DNA from: Thiohalophilus sp046483665
GTDB taxonomy: Bacteria > Pseudomonadota > Gammaproteobacteria > UBA6429 > Thiohalophilaceae
DNA length: 64,000 nt
Assembly: GCF_046483665.1 (NCBI RefSeq)
Contig: NZ_JAWOCR010000005.1
Span: 1-64,000, forward strand
Direction: 5' to 3'
Shown here piece by piece: positions 58,833 through 64,000 of this stretch (position 1 is its first letter; the number at the start of each line of letters is the position of its first letter). Under the pieces are notes generated by a model. It made no database searches. It was given only the letters and a program-made list of their open reading frames with translations, and was not told the origin of the DNA. Made by a program: the position numbers and the translations under genes.

Positions 58833-61730
58833 ATGGAAAGTTTCACCTCAGGTCAGCGCTGGTACAGCGATAATGAACCGGAACTCGGTCTGGGTATTGT
58901 GCGGACTGTCGAGCCACGACAGGTTCAGCTGTACTTTCCGGCCATCGACGAAGATCGGATCTATCGAATCGATAATACCCCGCTGACGCGTATGCGTTTT
59001 CTGCCCCATGACACCGTCAATGATGATCAGGGCACAAAGTGGCATATCACGCATGTGGAAGACCATGAGGGTCTGCTCACCTATTATGGTCACGATGAGC
59101 AGGGGCATGGCGGCGAAATCGTTGAAACCGCACTCGCTCCCCGGCTGCAACTGAGCCGGCCACAGGATCGGTTACTCGGTGGACATATCGACCCTGCCCG
59201 CCTGTATCACTTGCGCCAGGTGACCCGCGAGCGGCAGCACGAGTTATTACCCGCGCCGGTTCATGGTCTGTGCGGCTGTCGCGTCGACCTGGTGCCTCAT
59301 CAACTGTATATCGCCCATGAGGTCGCCAATCGCGCCGCACCACGGGTCCTTCTGGCCGACGAGGTGGGGCTGGGCAAGACCATCGAGGCGGGCCTGATCA
59401 TGCACAAGCAATTGCTGGATGAGCGCATTGCCCGGGTGCTGATTCTGGTGCCGGAAAATCTCCTGCATCAATGGCTGGTGGAAATGTTGCGCCGTTTTAA
59501 TCTGCGCTTCAGCCTGCTGGATGAGCCACGCTGCCAGGCGCTGAGCGAACAGGACGACAACCCCTTTGAGACCGAACAGCTGGTGCTGTGTCCGCTGGAA
59601 ATGTTCATGCGCGACAGTTTGCGCCAGGAACAGGCGCTGGCGGCACCCTGGGATCTGCTGGTCGTCGATGAAGCCCACCATCTTGAATGGCAGCCCGATC
59701 AGGTCAGTCCTGAATACCGTTTCGTCGAACAGCTGGCAACTTGCATCCCGGCCGTACTGTTACTGACCGCCACTCCCGAACAGCTGGGAATCGCCGGCCA
59801 TTTTGCCCGACTGCGATTGCTGGATCCGCAACGCTTTTTTGATCTCGAGGAATTTCTGGAAGAAGAAGCCCTGTATCAGCCGATTCTGCTGGCGGTGAAT
59901 GAATTACTCGATGACCAGCCGTTGGGAGAGGACTCCCGAAAAGCACTGCAGCTGGCGCTGAGGGAACACCCTGCTTTCGAGCGCCTGATGTCGCTCGCCA
60001 ATCATGCGGCAACCGACGAATGGCATCACTCGGAACGTCGTAACGCCCGTCAACAATTGATTCATCTGCTGGTGGATCGGCATGGCACTGGCCGGGTGCT
60101 GTTTCGCAATACCCGCGCGGCAATCAGCGGGTTCCCGCAACGCCAGCTGCATGCCACCGCTCTGCCCCTCCCCGAAGCCTATGCGCAGGCATTTGCCAAT
60201 CTGCGCGACGAACCGGCATCCTTGCAGTTAACGCCGGAACAACTGTGGTCGCATCACAATGATGCCGCGGCCGACTGGCGCGACTTTGATCCGCGGGTGC
60301 CATGGTTAATCGACACTGTACGCCAGTACCGGGGCGAAAAGTTTCTTGTCATCTGTGCGCATGCCGAAACCGCCCGCACACTGCATCAATACCTGGCTGA
60401 TCGGGTCGGTCTGCGTTGTGCCGTTTTTCATGAAGAGATGACAATTATCGAACGGGATCGGGCCGCCGCCTATTTTGCCGGTCCGGAAGACGGCGCCCGA
60501 CTGCTGATCTGCTCGGAAATCGGCAGCGAGGGGCGTAATTTCCAGTTTGCCCATCACCTGCTGATGTTCGATCTGCCCGCGCATCCGGATCTGCTGGAAC
60601 AACGCATTGGCCGTCTGGATCGTATCGGTCAGACACAAACCGTGCAAATCCATGTCGGTTATCTGGCAGACAGTCCGCAGAGCGTTCTCTATCGTCTGTA
60701 TCACAACGCGCTTGATGCCTTTTTACATCCCTGTGCCACTGGCGATGCGGTATTTACCCGGTTTCGGAAATCTATCGACGTCGCGCTGCATCAGCCAGCA
60801 AAAATGCCAACACCGTTTGAGACGCTGCTGGACGAAATTGCTGACCATCACCAGCAACTTGCACAGCAACTGGAGGCCGGCCGCGACCGGCTGCTGGAAC
60901 TCAACTCCTATCGATCGGACGAAGCCGATTATCTGCAGGAGAAAATTCGTCACCTGGATAACGATCCGCGGCTGCCAGAATTTCTGGAAGCGGCCTGCGC
61001 CCAGTTCGGGGTCGATATGGAAGTGCATGGCAGTGACAGTCATGTCATGCATCCCGGGACGCACATGCTGGTAGATCACTTCCCTGGCCTGCCGGATGAC
61101 GGTCTGACACTGACCTTCTCTCGCTCTGCCGCTCTGGCCCGCGAAGACTGGGAATTCATGAGTTGGGAACATCCGATGATTCGCGGCATCATGGATCAGG
61201 TCCTGGAAGAGCGTCAGGGTAACGCCGCCCTGGCGATTCTGCGTGGCAGTGGTCTGCCTGCGGGTAGCCTGCTGCTGGAGTGTCATTTTATTCTCTCAGG
61301 CACGGCGCCCAGACGACTGCAATTGCCGCGCTTCTTACCCCCGACTCCGGTTCGACGGTTAGTTGATTCTGATGGACGGGATCTTACCGATAGGTTCCCG
61401 GTCGACAAACTGCGCATCCTCCCCGTCGAGCTGGATAAAACCACGCGCAACCAGATTCTCCGTGCCCGCCAGGACACATTGCGCGACATGTTTGAACGAA
61501 GCGAAGTCCTCGTGCAGGCTCCGGCCCGCAATATCCTCGAGCAGGCCAACCACCACATGCTGACTTTGCTGGAGACCGATATCACTCGCCTGCAACATCT
61601 GGCCACCATCAATCCCAATGTTCGTGAAGAAGAAATCCGGCAACTTCAGGAACAGCGTGATGCCTTATCCCGACACATTCTGCAGATTGAACCCACGCTG
61701 GATGCCGTACGTCTGTTAATCGCCGGCTGA
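58833..61730 (+). CDS. rapA: RNA polymerase-recycling ATPase RapA
   Basis: A 965-residue Swi2/Snf2 protein of RapA length. An N-terminal Tudor-like region (SFTSGQRWYSDNEPELGLGI) binds RNA polymerase. The helicase lobes contain VLLADEVGLGKTIEAGLIMH (Walker A, about 170-190), LLVVDEAHHLEW (about 272-283), LLLTATPEQ and, in lobe 2, FHEEMTIIERDRAAAYF with LEQRIGRLDRIGQTQTV. A long C-terminal region completes the family architecture. It recycles RNA polymerase after transcription. No Shine-Dalgarno sequence precedes the ATG. The TGA stop lies in the loop of a perfect hairpin. Confidence 0.92.
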   Translation: MESFTSGQRWYSDNEPELGLGIVRTVEPRQVQLYFPAIDEDRIYRIDNTPLTRMRFLPHDTVNDDQGTKWHITHVEDHEGLLTYYGHDEQGHGGEIVETALAPRLQLSRPQDRLLGGHIDPARLYHLRQVTRERQHELLPAPVHGLCGCRVDLVPHQLYIAHEVANRAAPRVLLADEVGLGKTIEAGLIMHKQLLDERIARVLILVPENLLHQWLVEMLRRFNLRFSLLDEPRCQALSEQDDNPFETEQLVLCPLEMFMRDSLRQEQALAAPWDLLVVDEAHHLEWQPDQVSPEYRFVEQLATCIPAVLLLTATPEQLGIAGHFARLRLLDPQRFFDLEEFLEEEALYQPILLAVNELLDDQPLGEDSRKALQLALREHPAFERLMSLANHAATDEWHHSERRNARQQLIHLLVDRHGTGRVLFRNTRAAISGFPQRQLHATALPLPEAYAQAFANLRDEPASLQLTPEQLWSHHNDAAADWRDFDPRVPWLIDTVRQYRGEKFLVICAHAETARTLHQYLADRVGLRCAVFHEEMTIIERDRAAAYFAGPEDGARLLICSEIGSEGRNFQFAHHLLMFDLPAHPDLLEQRIGRLDRIGQTQTVQIHVGYLADSPQSVLYRLYHNALDAFLHPCATGDAVFTRFRKSIDVALHQPAKMPTPFETLLDEIADHHQQLAQQLEAGRDRLLELNSYRSDEADYLQEKIRHLDNDPRLPEFLEAACAQFGVDMEVHGSDSHVMHPGTHMLVDHFPGLPDDGLTLTFSRSAALAREDWEFMSWEHPMIRGIMDQVLEERQGNAALAILRGSGLPAGSLLLECHFILSGTAPRRLQLPRFLPPTPVRRLVDSDGRDLTDRFPVDKLRILPVELDKTTRNQILRARQDTLRDMFERSEVLVQAPARNILEQANHHMLTLLETDITRLQHLATINPNVREEEIRQLQEQRDALSRHILQIEPTLDAVRLLIAG

Positions 61731-61736
61731 GCCGGC
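61722..61736 (+). other. hairpin with rapA stop codon in its loop
   Basis: GCCGGC repeats on both sides of TGA, giving a 6-bp perfect stem whose 3-nt loop is the rapA stop codon. There is no T-tract, so it is not a clear intrinsic terminator; it may protect the mRNA end. Confidence 0.45.
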
Positions 61737-61738
61737 AT

Positions 61739-61927
61739 CCAAAGATCGGAAGGTTTTCGAGTGAAGTTGACGAGCCCGCCGTTGGCGGTCTACAGATTAA
61801 AAACGGTAGCCATCACCAGGAACGGGAAGAGCTGGACAAGGATTACAACGACAGCCGCAGGGAAGCCAAAACCGCCCTGTCATTCTTTATTCCAGCGGTG
61901 AACACCGGGGAGCAACGCCTGTGTTAG
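61739..61927 (+). pseudogene. possible gene fragment after rapA
   Basis: An open frame of about 62 codons without any usable start codon, ending at TAG 61925-61927. Its translation is charged and protein-like (GGLQIKNGSHHQEREELDKD, then SRREAKTALSFFIPAVN). It could be the 3' end of a lost gene. A GTG with GGAAGG in another frame gives a less plausible peptide. No family recognised. Confidence 0.25.
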
Positions 61928-61942
61928 TGAGTACCGTCCCGC

Positions 61943-63580
61943 TCAGGCCGGACTGTCGGCACGCGCCGCCAGCAGGCCAGTAACCGGCTCTTGCGCCAGC
62001 CAGCGTCGAAATTCCACTTCGCTGACAGGTCGGCAAATGTGATATCCCTGGGCCATATCACAACGCAATATCTCGAGCAGGTCATAAGCGTCCTGTGCCT
62101 CGACGCCTTCAGCAATCACCCGACGCCCCATGTTATGCGCCAGCTCGATCGTGGTACGGACGATCACGGCATCATTATCATCCCGGCTCATATCCCGGAC
62201 AAAGGATTTATCGATTTTGATCACATCGGCCGGAATCTGCTTGAGATAGGCCAGTGACGAATAGCCGGTACCAAAATCATCGATCGCCAGACTGACGCCC
62301 ATTTCATGTAATTGTTCGATCACTGCGCGTACACCATGTGAATCGGTCATTACACTGTTTTCGGTAATCTCCAGCGTCAACCGCGCCGGATTAATCCGGT
62401 AGCACTCGATCAGTTCGCGTATTTTTTCAGGCAGCTGGGCATCCTGGATATCATGAATTGAAAGATTTACGCTCATTCGCAAATCCAGTCCTTGTTTCTT
62501 CCATTCCGCCATTTGCTGAAGTGCTGCCTGTAAAATGTATCGGGATAACGGGCGCATCAGGTTCGACTGTACCGCCAGAGGAATAAATTCATCCGGCATC
62601 ACCAGCCCCAGCTCCGGATGATACCAGCGAGCCAATGCTTCCACCCCCGAGACCTTGCCGTGCTGCATGTCGACAATCGGCTGATAATGCAATGTAATCT
62701 GCCGTTTATCCATGGCATCACGCAGATTACACAGCATACTCAAACGCTGTATGGTGTACTGATCCTCGTTCGCATCGTAGAAGACATAACCGGCACCGGC
62801 TTCCTTGGCCATGTACATAGCCACGTCGGCATGCTGGATCAGTATATCCGCGGTAGGACCGTCCTCGGGATAACAGGCCAAACCAATGCTGATACCAATC
62901 GGTATCTGGCGATGGTCTATCCGAAATGGCTCTTGCATAAAGCGGACGATATTTTGCGCCACGACCTCAGCTGTCTTCTGGTTTGCATCCGGCAATAACA
63001 CCGCGAACTCATCTCCACCGAGGCGCACAAAAGTATCCGTTACTCGCAATACTTTTTTTATCCGGGTCGCCACATTCTGGATCAACCGGTCCCCGGCCTG
63101 ATGACCCATTGAATCGTTCACCTCCTTGAACTGGTTCAGATCCATCATCAGCACCACAAACTCGAAGTGAGACGAAGTATCTTCCTTGATCAGCTCTTCC
63201 ACCTTCTCATACAGGAAGTTGCGATTGGGCAAACCGGTCAAATGATCATGATAGGCGTAATGCAGTTCAAGCGCGGAAATACGCCGGATATATTCAATAC
63301 TGGAAAGACTGCTGCGGGTAGTTAAAAGTACAAACAGGCTGCTACCCAGAAACATTATCGCCATCAGAATCTCCGCGATGCCAGGGGCGGCCTGCCGGCT
63401 TAGCATTGCCAGCTGGACTATATAACCGGCAATAAACAACAGCAACAGGATAAAAATGAGATTCCATGTCAGGTCGGCACCTTCTTTTTCCTGACAAATT
63501 TTTCTAACCGGACGTAATGAAAAGAGCAGCAATACCACACCAACCACCACGAGGGACATCGTTATGTACTTCAACACCAT
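61943..63580 (-). CDS. membrane GGDEF-EAL protein
   Basis: A 545-residue protein with three N-terminal membrane helices (about 5-22, 40-62 and 68-88), a GGDEF domain (about 105-270; RLGGDEFAVLL intact, LTGLPNRNFLYEK) and an EAL domain (about 290-530; VEALARWYHPELG, MSVNLSIHDIQ, LEITENSVM, AIDDFGTGYSSLAYL, IKIDKSFVRDM, AEGVEAQD, QGYHICRP). Both catalytic signatures are preserved, so it could make or degrade c-di-GMP. The sensor is a short membrane module of unknown ligand. The ATG at 63580 gives a leader beginning MVLKYITMSLV. Confidence 0.87.
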   Translation of the reverse strand: MVLKYITMSLVVVGVVLLLFSLRPVRKICQEKEGADLTWNLIFILLLLFIAGYIVQLAMLSRQAAPGIAEILMAIMFLGSSLFVLLTTRSSLSSIEYIRRISALELHYAYHDHLTGLPNRNFLYEKVEELIKEDTSSHFEFVVLMMDLNQFKEVNDSMGHQAGDRLIQNVATRIKKVLRVTDTFVRLGGDEFAVLLPDANQKTAEVVAQNIVRFMQEPFRIDHRQIPIGISIGLACYPEDGPTADILIQHADVAMYMAKEAGAGYVFYDANEDQYTIQRLSMLCNLRDAMDKRQITLHYQPIVDMQHGKVSGVEALARWYHPELGLVMPDEFIPLAVQSNLMRPLSRYILQAALQQMAEWKKQGLDLRMSVNLSIHDIQDAQLPEKIRELIECYRINPARLTLEITENSVMTDSHGVRAVIEQLHEMGVSLAIDDFGTGYSSLAYLKQIPADVIKIDKSFVRDMSRDDNDAVIVRTTIELAHNMGRRVIAEGVEAQDAYDLLEILRCDMAQGYHICRPVSEVEFRRWLAQEPVTGLLAARADSPA

Positions 63581-64000
63581 AACCCCACATTTTAATATTA
63601 CCCTCTGAAAGCAAGGATAATGAGATAAGTTATTAGATTACTATTCGTATGGACAAACCCGGATTATCAAACTTTTTTATATCAAATCGGTTGGCAGATA
63701 TTGAGAACGGTATATGCGCTTATCTGCGTGAAAAAAACACTATTGTTTTTTAGACTCATTCAAATAATTCTTCAAACTTTACAGCGCAGGTATATTGTTA
63801 CCGTAATCCCCTGCACGGCACAAGTCGGGCAGACCGTTTACTACGGTGAATCTAACATTTCAGAATAAAACAAATCGAACACGGACAAACTCTCACCAAA
63901 AAATGCCGGGTGCGGCATTCTCCCTGTGGGAGCGGACTACGACCAAGACCTGGCTCTCTGACAGAATCGCGCTTGTGGGGCGCTCCACTGCTGTGAGTGC
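63581..64000. other. intergenic, AT-rich then REP-like (420 bp to window end)
   Basis: The first 250 bp are AT-rich and should hold the promoter of the GGDEF-EAL gene. The end holds an inverted REP-like copy. No gene seen. Confidence 0.45.
63923..63992. repeat. REP-like element, inverted copy
   Basis: GTGGGAGCGGACTACGACC, then CGCTTGTGGGGCGCTCCAC, correspond to the reverse complement of the two REP-like copies at 30303-30385 and 30593-30675, with more divergence. Confidence 0.65.

Overview
The window looks like a stretch of chromosome from a free-living gammaproteobacterium, possibly of the sulfur-metabolising Chromatiales type. The order-level placement is only inference. The gammaproteobacterial call rests on RlmM, CmoM, a RapA-type helicase, HflK/HflC, SixA, a DsrC/TusE-type protein and several small uncharacterised families that I associate with this class. 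Gene density is high, operons are short and strands alternate. I found no rRNA, tRNA, CRISPR array, prophage or plasmid functions. The only mobile-element traces are a 5'-truncated group II intron and several families of small intergenic repeats.

Layout. 0-9 kb: YqiA-type esterase, tandem CDGSH protein, histidine phosphatase plus CbiM-like membrane protein, RutE-type nitroreductase, an EamA transporter/SixA/HNH operon, a patatin phospholipase and a DUF302 protein. 9-17 kb: a selenium/sulfur block with a persulfide-dioxygenase/rhodanese fusion, a hypothetical gene, a GNAT-like gene, and then a FAD-oxidoreductase/SelD fusion (senC-like), an EgtB-like senA and, divergently, a senB-like selenosugar synthase. 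Together these look like a selenoneine biosynthesis locus. 17-28 kb: cupin plus histone-deacetylase-like pair, YjbQ, MsrA, a ferredoxin/FNR reductase, HDOD, a two-RCK potassium channel, a quinone-oxidoreductase-like MDR and a uracil-DNA glycosylase. 28-37 kb: a CmoM operon with a signal-less NMT1-like binding protein, a PAP2 phosphatase and glycosyltransferase, a convergent plcP-agt-like pair (phosphate-sparing membrane lipid remodelling), an FKBP-methyltransferase fusion and a GST. 37-49 kb: MASE1-PAS histidine kinase, an operon ending in RlmM that includes a ParB-like protein with a histone-like tail, O-methyltransferase plus photolyase, a DsrC-like protein and HflKC. 49-64 kb: group II intron remnant, EAL protein, two AIG2/GGCT-fold proteins, DUF523/DUF1722 plus exonuclease, an ABC exporter, RapA and a GGDEF-EAL protein.

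The most unusual non-coding feature is a set of pure 7-bp and 8-bp tandem arrays in intergenic spaces. The 7-mers share a GTNNNNA scaffold (GTTGGCA, GTTCTGA, GTTTTGA, GTGCTGA and, on the other strand, GTTCTTA). They are accompanied by inverted partners and by other small repeat families: REP-like, CGCAAAG-type, and a 33-bp element. One array forms the 3' end and stop codon of the uracil-DNA glycosylase gene. Another lies immediately upstream of a possible Pho box in front of the plcP-like gene.

The strongest system-level readings are the selenoneine locus with its FAD-SelD fusion, and the lipid-remodelling locus with its repeat-flanked promoter. Product names come from reading motifs by eye; no database search was run.
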